A stretch of 64,000 nucleotides of DNA from Choristoneura fumiferana (GCF_025370935.1 NC_133481.1:17798731-17862730), one strand, 5' to 3'. Positions 54,019-63,094 are shown, counted from the stretch's first letter. The notes: generated by a model not told the origin, from the sequence alone. Program-made: numbers and translations.

Positions 54019-54059
54019 GCTCTGAAGATGAACTCATGTCCAGTTCGAAACGCGTCAGT
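54019..54059 (+). ncRNA. Hammerhead-ribozyme-like motif, core intact
   Basis: In order: GCT, CTGAAGA (fits CUGANGA), one extra T, stem II GAACT/AGTTC around CATGTCC, GAAAC, a GC loop, GTC, then AGT. AC...GT makes a 2-bp stem III with a GC loop, GUC would be the cleavage triplet, and GCT/AGT a short stem I. Very short stems I and III are known from hammerheads in Penelope-like and other retroelements. The extra T after the core is irregular, and activity is not proven. Confidence 0.4.
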
Positions 54060-54128
54060 TATGATTGGGTACACAAACCTATTCATTGGAAAATTTTGTT
54101 TTCCTCGTAGTATATTCAGTAGTCGTTT

Positions 54129-54350
54129 TTTTACCCGACTGCCCGAAGGAGGGTTATGTTTTTCGAGCGTATGTATGTATGTATGTATGTATGTATGCAT
54201 GTCCATTTCTTTGGTCCTCGCTGCAGCCTAAACGGCTAGATGGATTTTAACATATGAGGTATCATTGGATTCGTCATAACTGTCGGAGTGACATAGGCTA
54301 TATAATATTTCAATATGGCGTCTGTGAAAAAAAAATATGGCGGAGGAATG
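54129..54350 (+). repeat. Family G repeat
   Basis: ACCCGACTGCCCGAAGGAGG, GTTATGTTTTTCGAGCGTAT then (GTAT)n, TTTCTTTGGTCCTCGCTGCA, GCCTAAACGGCTAGATGGAT and GTCGGAGTGACATAGGCTAT; it ends AATATGGCGGAGG. The first 11 bases (ACCCGACTGCC) are also the terminus of the palindromic element at 54481. Confidence 0.7.
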
Positions 54351-54480
54351 AAAAAAAATATTTTGTATTGTAACAGTATGGGTATCAAAGCTAATAATTA
54401 GCCCATTCTAAATATGTATGGTTTATAATACTTTTAATCTACCGTTTTCACATAAATATCAAAAAAGTGTAAAATAAAAC

Positions 54481-54734
54481 ATTAAATTAAAAAAATCAAA
54501 AACCCGACTGCCAAAACTAAAAGGAAGAAAATAAGCCTAGTGGTCTAGAACTCTGTTAAGTAGCTAATTTAAAGTTCAACAGTCGGGACCCATTTAAATC
54601 GTGACGCTCAAAAACTCTTAGAAATGGGTCCCGACTGTTGAACTTTAAATTAGCTACTTAACAGAGTTCTAGACCACTAGGCTTATTTTCTTCCTTTTAG
54701 TTTTGGCAGTCGGGTTTTTTGATTTTTAATTTAA
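54481..54734. repeat. Large palindrome, ~98-bp perfect arms
   Basis: 54498-54595 and 54622-54719 are exact complements, for example AACCCGACTGCCAAAACTAA and TAGTTTTGGCAGTCGGGTT. The outer ~15 bp also pair apart from A-run length differences. The spacer (54596-54621) is 26 bp. A diverged single arm is present at 59937-59985 (CTTAACAGAGTTCTAGAC), so the arm is a repeat family that was inverted onto itself here. Confidence 0.9.
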
Positions 54735-55006
54735 TTATAATTGGTTTGTACTTCATAAAGTACTCAAGGACTTACGAGGTTAAATAAAAAAGCAACACCC
54801 GCCAAATACAGACGGTATCGATATGAGTTATCGAAAGTAAAGGTAACACACGTAATGAGCGTTGGAGCTAATATGAAACTAGTTTCCACAGACAAGATAA
54901 ACAGGGTTGCCACCCTTTTAAAAATATGAGTGAGTGATAGAGAGCGACTAAAATAGTCTATATTTTTAACTAGTGACTTTATGATTGTCTATAGCTCATC
55001 TTGAAG

Positions 55007-55121
55007 AGGCAACTACGAAATTCGAAAATCGGAGTTCGTATCGTATCGTCCCTCTCATTTTCGTATTAAATAAAGTAAGCGTCAGCGGAACGGCAAGATA
55101 CGATACACACTTCGTAGTATA
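55007..55121. mobile_element. Family L MITE
   Basis: AGGCAACTACGAAATTCGAA then AATCGGAGTTCGTATCGTAT at the left; the right end CACACTTCGTAGTATAGG is shorter than in the copies at 37014, so this copy has lost part of its right arm. TCGTCCCTCTCATTTTCGTA in the centre matches 37014. Confidence 0.65.
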
Positions 55122-55235
55122 GGATCAGATGTCTATCGTCTTTAAGCAGTTTCGCACTACATACATACTACGACACATTATACATATACATTGTATACAT
55201 TAACGTTTAAAAACAATTTAAGTGTACATTTAACG

Positions 55236-55860
55236 ACGGGATAGCCAAGTGGTTAGAAAACTTGAGGTCCCGGGTTCAATCCCAGGTCGGGGCAGATATT
55301 TGTATGAATAATACGAATGTTTGTTCACGGGTCATGGACGTTTAATATAGAAAGAAAATATTTAATTGCCAACAGTACAAACAATACAAGACAACAATAT
55401 AAACAATACAAGATAAAATATTACAATACAGCACAGATTATATAAAAAGAGTATTAAAAAAAATAGGAATATAACTTTGCAAGTAGTCTGTCCTGCGGCA
55501 AAAGGAGCAAACTCAGCTAATGCTGCGCTTACGCGGAAGCTGCCAGCGCTGGTTACAGTCTACCCCTGTTGACACATGCTGGAATATTGTCTATAGCGGG
55601 TTGGATGGCGGACAAAAGACGCAAACAGTAATACCAGTACAACAATATTACAGATAAAAACGAATAAAAAATAATTAAACTAATATTTTAAACTATTAGT
55701 GAGAATCACGAAAGTTTAATAAAACATATATGACAATGTATTGAAATTATGTACTAATCTATACAAGTATGTTTATCCGTACCTAGTATCTATCCAAAGT
55801 AAAAGCTTCGCTTTGTTTGGGACTACTTTAAATTGATGTCAATTCTCCCATGATATTTTT
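55236..55860 (+). mobile_element. Type 1 SINE split by a family I insertion
   Basis: The head (GGGATAGCCAAGTGGTTAGA, B box GGTTCAATCCC) and first body part (ATATTTGTATGAATAATACG) end at about 55348 in GTTTAATAT. The rest resumes at about 55749 (ACTAATCTATACAAGTATGT then TTATCCGT) and runs to CCATGATATTTTTTTA. The head lacks about 20 bases of the anticodon arm present at 1988. Confidence 0.8.
55350..55748 (-). mobile_element. Family I retroposon inserted in a SINE
   Basis: The left edge GAAAGAAAATATTTAATTG is the complement of the family I TTTC tail. GCGCTTACGCGGAAGCTGCC then AGCGCTGGTTAC is the complement of its stem-loop region. This is the longest copy, about 400 bp, and the only one with defined host sequence on both sides. 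No long open frame. Confidence 0.65.
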
Positions 55861-55864
55861 TTAT

Positions 55865-56205
55865 CATATTTTTATTTTATGTCAAATATCGGTCTGGACA
55901 ACCCTACCGTCGCTGAGTTACCGGCACTTTGATCAGCAATCACTGTAATAGCTCAAAGCGTCCGCCATCTTGGAACTATTTCTGTTTTTTAGGGGTAATT
56001 ACGTACCAGCCTTTACCATATAATGAAGTTGTCGCGTTGTTAATGAGACAGATGTAGGATATGCTGTGTTATGCCGTGCTCCGCGCCGCGGGTCCCCTGG
56101 AATCGCAAGAACAGCTTCGCCATCCGCTATTTTAATGATTCAGGGTAATTATTAATTAAATCTACACTGGATTTATCTAATTGAAAATTTCCAATTTTTA
56201 TCGTA
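55865..56205. other. Stretch with no recognised feature
   Basis: A GC-rich patch at 56065-56125 (GCCGTGCTCCGCGCCGCGGG) is not repeated in the window. Nothing else was recognised. Confidence 0.35.
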
Positions 56206-56210
56206 AAACT

Positions 56211-56495
56211 AGTCTTTACCTGAGACTTTGCTCGCGTGAACTATTAAATTCGGGAGTTAAATTGAAATTTCGGAGTTTTAACAAATGCTCGGGGGAATTG
56301 TCAAGATCTTTATAATCATGCATGGAGAATCGGTGCGAAATTTCATGAAGTTTCTAAATTCCGATCCCGCTGAAACATCGGGATAAAGAGTAGCTGTCTC
56401 TATCTCAAGATACAACTATCTATCCTCCTTCATCCAACTAGTTGTGTTCGCGTGAAACAGTACGAGACAGGCCCACGCATTCACAAACTATAACA
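56211..56495 (+). repeat. Family D repeat
   Basis: TTTACCTGAGACTTTGCTCG, AATTGAAATTTCGGAGTTTT, CCGCTGAAACATCGGGATAA and GATACAACTATCTATCCTCC keep the family order; it ends CATTCACAAACTATAAC. Family F follows within a few bases. Confidence 0.6.
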
Positions 56496-56499
56496 TTTT

Positions 56500-56710
56500 T
56501 AACCCCCGACGCAAAAAGAGGGGCGTTATAAGTTTGACCGCTATGTGTGTCTGTCTGTCTGTGGCACCGTAGTTCTTAAACGGGTGGACCGATGTGAATG
56601 ATTTTTTTTCATTTGAAAGCAGGTTTTTTGCTATGGTTCTTAAATATGTTTTATCAAAATCGGTTCAGCCGTTTTTGAGATATTGAACTATGAAGTGACA
56701 AAGTCGGGGG
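56500..56710 (+). repeat. Family F repeat, best copy
   Basis: TTTTAACCCCCGACGCAAAA, AGAGGGGCGTTATAAGTTTG, ACCGCTATGTGTGTCTGTCT, TCAAAATCGGTTCAGCCGTT and TTTGAGATATTGAACTATGA, ending GTGACAAAGTCGGGGGT. The GGGGGT end mirrors the ACCCCC start, a short terminal inverted repeat. Confidence 0.75.
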
Positions 56711-56936
56711 TGACTAATATTAGTAGAAGTAAAAATAATCCTATCCGGTCGAATAACGTGTATTACCTTTTATTTTATATAAATATTTTATTTTATTAGA
56801 AATCAGGTCTCACGAACTTTTATAGAACCCACATATAGTTAGTAAGTTAACCTAATTTTTAGAGTAGGTACCCTTCTTGTGTATTATATAAGTAACTACC
56901 TAATTGTTGGCAATAAACGCATCTGCATCCGCCGAC

Positions 56937-57054
56937 CTCTGTTCCCTGATCGCTACAATCTGGTGTCTTCAAATCTAGGGTGAATGAGCATTTATCGGGC
57001 AAGCGTGTTCCATCTTTGTCCTCATCTTCACTTACCTACCGTGATTGTGGCTAA
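56937..57054 (+). pseudogene. C-terminal scrap of a CR1/Jockey-type ORF
   Basis: Translation gives SVP*SLQSGVFKSRVNEHLS, then GKRVPSLSSSSLTYRDCG and a stop. The pattern SVFPDRYNLGxFKxRVNxHL is the usual end of these ORFs; a TGA and a substituted YNL mark decay. It follows logically after the WNSLPSSVF block seen at 50679. Confidence 0.7.
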
Positions 57055-57520
57055 ACGCAAGCATATCTCTGTGTAATAGAAAGTAGGTACTTACTGTACA
57101 ATACATGTAATATTTTTTCATTAAACCTTAGATCAATAGGCCCGAGTCTCACGGTAACGTTGTATACTTATATTTTTTTCTACTTAATAATGATATCCTT
57201 GTAAAACTTTTAATTGTTTGATCATTCCCACACACACCTACGCGCTTTTTATACTTTGACAAAAAACAGGTGTCAAAGTGACACATGCCTACATGACATT
57301 AATTAAGGGTCCACGGAACTCTCACTTAAATCAAGACCTTATTTGAACGACTTTTAAAGTAAATTTTGACTGACAGCAATTTCTGTTTACAGTACAGTCT
57401 CGTTGCGCCATTGATTAAATTTCTGTTAAAGTAAAAGCGACTGTAACGTATTAGGTTTAGGTTGATTTTTGAATGGTTTTGTGTCGCTTCAATACATCGT
57501 TGACAAAGACCACCGATTGA

Positions 57521-57576
57521 GTGATTCGATCGATAGAAGATCGATATCGATACGGCATCGATTGAATCGATTTGGC
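57521..57576. promoter_or_regulatory. Cluster of ATCGAT words including a DRE-like TATCGATA
   Basis: Five GATCGAT/ATCGAT-type words occur in 56 bp, with an exact TATCGATA at 57545-57552. TATCGATA is the binding site of DREF in Drosophila promoters. An imperfect inverted arrangement (GATTCGATCG / CGATTGAATCG) is also present. A chance or repeat-derived origin is possible. Confidence 0.25.
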
Positions 57577-57784
57577 TCGTTATACCGACGTTGAGTAGTA
57601 AGGATGCAGACTATTACTTTTAAGAAGGTACTGAGAAAAACTGCGACAGTAAAAATAAGAAAATTACACATAACATAATACATGAGTAGGTACTCCCAGT
57701 TACGGGACACAGCAGTTTTAGAGCCAAGTCCATCGTAAGGAAAACTCCTTTTTACAACCAGACAACCAACACAACTTTTTTTAA

Positions 57785-58056
57785 ACTCATCTTATCAGCC
57801 GTAGGACGTCCACTGTTAAACATACTTAGTCCTCCCCCATAGACTTCCAGTTGCTTCCGTTGGAAGTGACCTGCATCCACCGTGAGCCTCGGCTTGAACC
57901 AGTTTATCCGTCCATTTCGTTGGTGGACGTCCTACGCTGCGCTTGCCGATCTGCGGTCTCCATTCGAAAACTTTTGGCTCCAACGGTCATCTGTTCTCCG
58001 TGTATATATAATAGCCTGCCCATTGCCACTTCAACGAGCTAAGCTTGGATATCGGT
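57785..58056 (-). mobile_element. RTE-clade LINE 3' end, target of a hAT insertion
   Basis: GCCGTAGGACGTCCACTGTT at the left is the complement of the RTE terminus. On the minus strand, across a frameshift, it encodes VFEWRPQIGKRSVGRPPTKW then TDKLVQ. It aligns with 50798-51125 through CCCATTGCCACTTC. The match continues after the hAT element at 58620 (CGTGTTTTAGAGACTTAC vs CCTCGTTCTTCTACAGACC). Confidence 0.8.
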
Positions 58057-58611
58057 TAGTGTTGTAAGAAACTCGAGTCTTGGAGTCTTATTTAATAAAA
58101 CTTGAGCTAATTTTGAAGACTCGAGTCTTATAAATAATACTTAGAGCTTAAAGTCCTTCAGAATTTGGAGTGTTTTGTAAAAAGACTTGAGTCCTGCAAA
58201 AAAGAACCCAAAGACTGAGTCTTTTTAAAATAACTCATGATTGAGTCCTCTAAATCCATAGCTGTAGTTTGAAGTAAATAAAAATAGCATTTATCAAATT
58301 ATTGATTTATCAGGTACGTACTCGTACCAAGTCTTCAGGTGGATACTTTTGATTAGGTTATTTGCGTTTAATGCAATTAAATTGTTACTAATTTTTATTG
58401 TGCGATTTATTTTCAATCAGATTAGTAAATAAAATATATGGATGACGATATATAAAATCACCCAGTATTACGTATTATAATATTTATAATACACCAAGTT
58501 CATGACTCAGTCTAGCTTAAAAGACTCGAAAGGACTCAGAAGACTCACCTAGTCTTAAACAACTCAAGTCTCGAAATGAAGACTATAAGACTTGAGTTTT
58601 TTACAACACTA
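58057..58611. mobile_element. Non-autonomous hAT element, exact 8-bp duplication
   Basis: ATATCGGT occurs exactly at 58049-58056 and 58612-58619. The ends are TAGTGTTGTAAGAAACTCGA and, inward from the right, TAGTGTTGTAAAAAACTCAA, with two mismatches in 20. The interior carries many AAGACTC(G/A)AGTCTT-like words, dense at both ends and absent from the AT-rich middle: subterminal repeats for transposase binding. 555 bp, no transposase. Confidence 0.9.
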
Positions 58612-58624
58612 ATATCGGTCGTGT

Positions 58625-59200
58625 TTTAGAGACTTACATACTCATGGTTAATTAATTTAAGAGTTTAATTGATAAGTATTATTTCTCTTTTAACGCTATT
58701 AGGTGTTAAATTTGACTTATCGTGTTGATTCAACATAAACCAAATGATGTCAAGACGAATTAAATTTGGTCGAATTCGAATCAGTTATAAAAAACTCTGC
58801 AAGTGAAATTGCGATCAAAAAGTAAAAGTTGTCAAATTACGTCACTACCGCCATGATGCGCGAAAAAGCTGCGCATGAGCACCCGTCGCGTCGCTAATTG
58901 CGTGCCTGCCATTGGTCGGGGGGCGGCGCTTAATTGTTTATGAACCCCACCCTCTTTTTTAATTAAAGCGACAGCGTTATGAAAATTAATTTAGAAGAAA
59001 ATTTACTGCGAAAAATGGAGAATTGTTTCCCGTAAAATTTACATAAATATATAACCGAGTGATATCAATCCAATTTTTTAATAATTCGATAAAAAACATT
59101 TAAATACTTATTTTAATTAATTATATAGACATCTTGCTTTCATCCTGAGTAATTCGATATTTAATAATTTCCATACAACAATACAAAATTCATTTCTAAT
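58625..59200. other. Unrecognised; GC-rich block with inverted CCAAT
   Basis: 58850-58945 contains GCCATTGGTCGGGGGGCGGC then GCTTAATTG: ATTGG (reverse CCAAT) next to a GC box-like GGGGGCGG. It is not repeated in the window. The rest is AT-rich without recognised features. Confidence 0.3.
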
Positions 59201-59204
59201 AAGA

Positions 59205-59375
59205 GATTTTTTGCTGACTTCACATTTTGTTAACTATACTTGCATTGTCATCCAAACTACATACAAATTCGTATTAAATTTCAAGTCGATACCAAAAACC
59301 GTTGAAGAATTCCCTGCGGAGATGTTTCTTGCTCGACCACCAGAATTTTACCACCAGACTATTGGACTGTCACTG
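59205..59375 (-). repeat. Family B repeat, partial
   Basis: TTTTTTGCTGACTTCACATT, ATACTTGCATTGTCATCCAA, ACTACATACAAATTCGTATT and TTTCAAGTCGATACC match 62105-62395 in the same orientation. The distal part is diverged (CCACCAGACTATTGGACTGT then CAC). Confidence 0.6.
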
Positions 59376-59384
59376 AACTGATAT

Positions 59385-59503
59385 AAATCTTGAGGTATCC
59401 CATCTTAGGCCAGGGGTATTGCAGATGTTTATGGGCGGTGGTGATCTCTTACCATCAGGAGACCCACTTGCTAGTTTGCCAACCAATGGAATAATAAAAA
59501 AAA
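59385..59503 (+). mobile_element. Family J retroposon 3' end
   Basis: CTTGAGGTATCCCATCTTAG, then CAGGGGTATTGCAGATGTTT, ATGGGCGGTGGTGATCTCTT and ACCATCAGGAGACCCACTTG, ending AATAATAAAAAAAAAT. The tail has diverged from GTCGAATAAA. Confidence 0.75.
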
Positions 59504-59504
59504 A

Positions 59505-60435
59505 TGCCGAATTTGAGAGAGTGGTCGGAAAACGGTTTGCAGATATGGAAACCTGAACTTACCATTCATACAAACTTACGCACGTAGCAAAACTGAAAGA
59601 CATTGCAACTTGAATGATCACATGACATTGATCGTGAAATGCGAGAAAAATCGATTGAAGTGATGTACCTATGTATGACAATTAAGACAACCCTGGCACT
59701 TTAATGAATTTTGCTCGCATTTTACGAACCCTGGTGATGACTAAAAGTTGACTTGTTGTTTCATTGGACATATTTAGCATACCTAGTGAATGAGTACTCC
59801 TTGTGTTAGGATGCGGCAGTGCCAGCGTCAAGTCGAGCGTAAGGCAAACTACATTATTTACGTTTTGCACGAAATAAAAAACTAAAAAAACCCGTAAGCT
59901 CTAATTATCCAGTAATGTGTGCCTTAAGTTTGAGTAACTTAACAGAGTTCTAGACTGCTCGACTTGTTTTTTTCCTTTTTAGATCCATAATATATATGCC
60001 CGCCCACATTAATCATTTCTCTTAGTCGATCCCAATTTAGTAAATCTTATCTTTTCGATAGGCATTTATCTGTAATTTGATAAAAGTCTGATTTGTATGA
60101 GTCGAAGAACTCTCACGTCAATTCCCATTAAACATAAAACTAAGCACGGTATTAAATTTAAAAAAGGCACCACGCGAATCAGACTCCCGTACTAAGGTTC
60201 AGTACAAATTTAAAAACAAATAAAAACGGAACGTCTGTTTGACAAAATCTATGATTTGCCAATGCAATTTGGACAGAGAACAGAGAACATATATGATAGC
60301 GAACACCACACGCCACTATTGGCATATGCAAGCGATCAAGTTTTTTGGATGGTTGGTCGGGATGCTCCGTTGGTCTAGTTGGTGACATCATGGTGCACAC
60401 ACACACACAAAGTGCGGGTGGATCCCACACCGAGA
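59505..60435. other. Mostly unrecognised; two repeat scraps
   Basis: 59812-59850 is a CGGCAGTGCC motif copy (see 18600). 59937-59985 (GTAACTTAACAGAGTTCTAG then ACTGCTCGACTTG) is a single diverged arm of the palindrome at 54481. A minus-strand frame at 60179-60481 is open for 100 codons but without a recognised domain. Confidence 0.45.
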
Positions 60436-60439
60436 ACAC

Positions 60440-60562
60440 GAAAAATGTTGTAACTGAAATGGGTTTTAAAACTACTAACACCTTGTGTACCTATATTGTA
60501 ACCACCTATGTTGACAAATAAAGATACTTTGATTTTGACTTTACTTTGACTTTACTTTCACT
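60440..60562 (+). mobile_element. LINE-type 3' tail with (TTTGACT)n
   Basis: GTTGACAAATAAAGATACTT then TGATTTTGACTTTACTTTGA: an AATAAA word followed by a short tandem repeat, as in many LINE 3' ends. A similar end lies at about 32031-32060 (TTGAATAAAGATATTCTGAC then TTTGAC). The body is not recognisable. Confidence 0.4.
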
Positions 60563-60762
60563 TCGACTACTAATTAGGAAATTACAACAACAGAGCAAAT
60601 AAATGTTCATTTACTAGATACCTACGTTTTATTTTCCATGCATTGCTATTTCCACAATCAACTTATTGTCTAGTTTAGTGTTTGCGTTCTTGAGAAAATG
60701 GGTTTCCCTTTTTCTCATGTATTGAATCAGGCGTTACTTTGCGGAGATCCATATCAAAGAAA

Positions 60763-61067
60763 TAAAAGAATTTCTTTGCTCACACGCGACCTTATGATAG
60801 CTAAGTTTATGCAAGATATGCGTGTACATGCAGTTCCTCCACCTCCACACTGTAACATCTGGTAGCATGGTGTACGGTTGTGTTGCTCAGAAGATGAGCT
60901 CTGGTTGAGTTCGAAACGCGTCAGTGTAGTATGGTGGTAGTGACAGATGGGTCTGTGTGCTTTGTGTGTGTTCTTACAGTATGGAGGTGGATGAACTGCA
61001 TGAACACGCATATCCTGCATAAACTTTGCTATCATAAGGTCGCGGGTGAGCAAAGAAATTCTTTTAG
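60763..61067. mobile_element. Foldback element with hammerhead-like centre
   Basis: Arms 60763-60856 and 60974-61067 pair over 94 bp with about seven mismatches (TTTCTTTGCTCACACGCGAC; ATGCAGTTCCTCCACCTCCA). In the loop, 60885-60925 reads GCT, CAGAAGA, T, stem GAGCTC/GAGTTC, GAAAC, GC, GTC, AGT: the same plan as 54019-54059 but with A for U at the second core base, which should inactivate it. Confidence 0.8.
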
Positions 61068-61069
61068 TT

Positions 61070-61490
61070 CATTTATTCCCTTTTTCTCCTAATCCCCTAA
61101 CTCCTTTTCTGGTACGGAACCCTAAAACTGAATTAGTATTCTAAACAAGTGTTCAACGGAATTTGCGACCTGTTGCTACCCACAGAATTTTAATGAATTT
61201 TGGTATTCCCTAAACCATTCCAGTCATGTTTGACGGTTTGTTGTATTTGGCTTTTGACTTTTGGTGGTATTTTTAAGTATATGTCAAATAATATCTGCCG
61301 GCCAAAAGTTTAGTGGGGGTCATTATATTACGTAACCCTAAAGAGGGGCGGAGGATCTCCACTTACTTTATTTTTAAACCGACTTCAAAAAAAGGAGGTT
61401 CTCAATTCGACTGTGTTTTTTTATGATATACGGGACGAGGGACTTACGTCAGCAACATTACTAAAAAAATATAGCAAAATAAATTAATAC
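61070..61490. other. Stretch with no recognised feature
   Basis: CCGACTTCAAAAAAAGGAGG at 61379 is a short phrase resembling family G starts. Nothing else recognised. Confidence 0.35.
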
Positions 61491-61493
61491 CTT

Positions 61494-61620
61494 TTTTTAT
61501 CAAATAGCTGGCAAACGAGCATACAGGTCACCTGATGGTAAGCGATTACCGCCGACCATGGACATCTACAGCATAATTAGGACTGCGGGTGCGTTGCCAG
61601 CCTAAAGGGGAGGGGGATAG
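61494..61620 (-). mobile_element. Family K retroposon 3' end
   Basis: On the plus strand: TTTTTTATCAAATAGCTGGC, AAACGAGCATACAGGTCACC, TGATGGTAAGCGATTACCGC, CATGGACATCTACAGCATAA and GTGCGTTGCCAGCC. Same subfamily as 41968 and 43608. Confidence 0.7.
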
Positions 61621-62104
61621 AGGAGGGGGAACCTACGCTGGAATAAAAATTAAATGCACGTAATAATACTTTATGGTTCTTAAAATTTCTTTTATTTCTA
61701 TATTTGAAGACTATAAAAATAACCAAACCCAAACAGCTTCAAAAATACCATTGTATATGTAAAGGGGAGGGTTGCACTTTGCTTACTTTTGAGTTCTGCT
61801 TACGTAGTAGGTACTCAAATCACCTATATAATGTAATTTATTTGTTTTGAGTATCTAGTAAACGGCTATATGGGGGTACTCCATGGGGGTTTTGGGGGAG
61901 GTGAAAATCTATCTAGCTTGGTCTTATGGGAAGAAGAGAATTTTCAAGTATTAACTTGTTTTTTATGGAGTAACCCGCAAAAATGGTGTAACAGGTTTGG
62001 TTGAAATTCATCATGTATATAGTTAAACCTAAAAAATGTATCCCATGGTTTTATCCCGACAAATTGCGTAATAAAGTCTCGGGCAACAGCAATTAATAAA
62101 TGAG

Positions 62105-62395
62105 TTTTTGGTAAAAATTACATTTTTAATACAAGCTTTTTCGCTTACTGTACTTTTTGTTGACTGTAGGTACTTGTGTTGTCACCCAAACTATATTTGC
62201 ATACCAAATTTCAAGTCGATCCTGACCGGACTACCAGGATGTCACTACCAGATTATTGTATTGTCACGCAATTTAGGTACATATACCAAATTTCACGTTA
62301 ATCCAACTACTGAAAGTTGGTCGAATTTAACATACACGATTTGATTACAGACAGACAGACAGACAACGGGACAGGTGAAACTAAATAAAAGCTTG
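62105..62395 (-). repeat. Family B repeat, inverted partner
   Basis: TTTTTAATACAAGCTTTTTC, GTTGACTGTAGGTACTTGTG, GCATACCAAATTTCAAGTCG, GATTATTGTATTGTCACGCA and (GACA)n at 62344-62363 are the complement of 62700-63040 in order. The pair is arranged as a large inverted repeat with about 310 bp between. Confidence 0.75.
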
Positions 62396-62399
62396 TAAT

Positions 62400-62655
62400 A
62401 AATTTCATATTACTGTAGCATTGCGAATAAGCAAAGCACCAGAAAATCACTAGTTAATATTATGAATTCCAAAAAACGACCAAGAACAAAAGAATCCGAA
62501 ACGTACTCGTGTAATGGGGAGCACGTATATCTGGCGTCCCTCTCTAATTTACGGGCGCGCAACGGGTGCGAGCGTGATGCAATTTAATAACCTAACCGCG
62601 GCTATCATTACCTCCTACGTCAGTCACGCTATACCGTATTTGAGGTTTTATATAT
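62400..62655. other. GC-richer spacer between inverted family B copies
   Basis: 62510-62640 contains GGGAGCACGTATATCTGGCG, TTTACGGGCGCGCAACGGGT and CCTCCTACGTCAGTCACGCT. It is unique in the window and has no open frame of note. Confidence 0.4.
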
Positions 62656-62659
62656 AAAG

Positions 62660-63040
62660 AAAAAATAGGCAAGTGTCGGACTTGAGCACAGAGGGTTCCG
62701 TACTTGAGTATTTTACAAGCTTTAATTTAGTTTCACCAGTCCCGTTGTCTGTCTGTCTGTCGGTCTAACTGTCTGTCTGTCTGTAATCAAATCTTGCGAG
62801 TTAAATTTTACCAACTTCCAGTAGTCAGATCGACTTGAAATTTGGCATATGTACCTAAATTGCGTGACAATACAATAATCTAGTAGTGACATGCTGGAAG
62901 TCCAGCCAGGAACGTCTCCGCAGGACGGCACTTTTCAACGGTTAATAGCATCGACTTGAAATTTGGTATGCAAATGTAGTTTGGGTGAAAATGCAAGTAC
63001 AGTCAGCAAAAAAAGCTTGTATTAAAAATATTTTTGTATG
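62660..63040 (+). repeat. Family B repeat with family C-like start
   Basis: AAATAGGCAAGTGTCGGACT, TGAGCACAGAGGGTTCCGTA at the left (family C-like), then ACAAGCTTTAATTTAGTTTC, (TGTC)n at 62743-62784, GCGTGACAATACAATAATCT, CAGCCAGGAACGTCTCCGCA and AAGTACAGTCAGCAAAAAAA. This copy shows that the C start and B body can be parts of one longer element. Confidence 0.75.
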
Positions 63041-63094
63041 GTTCGGTTATTTAATCCTGCTGTCATAACATGACCATGTTATTGTGTGGGTGAC

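Noticed and set aside
60179..60481. 100-codon minus-strand frame
   Set aside because: Includes a (CA)n-derived stretch and repeat sequence. No domain or gene context.
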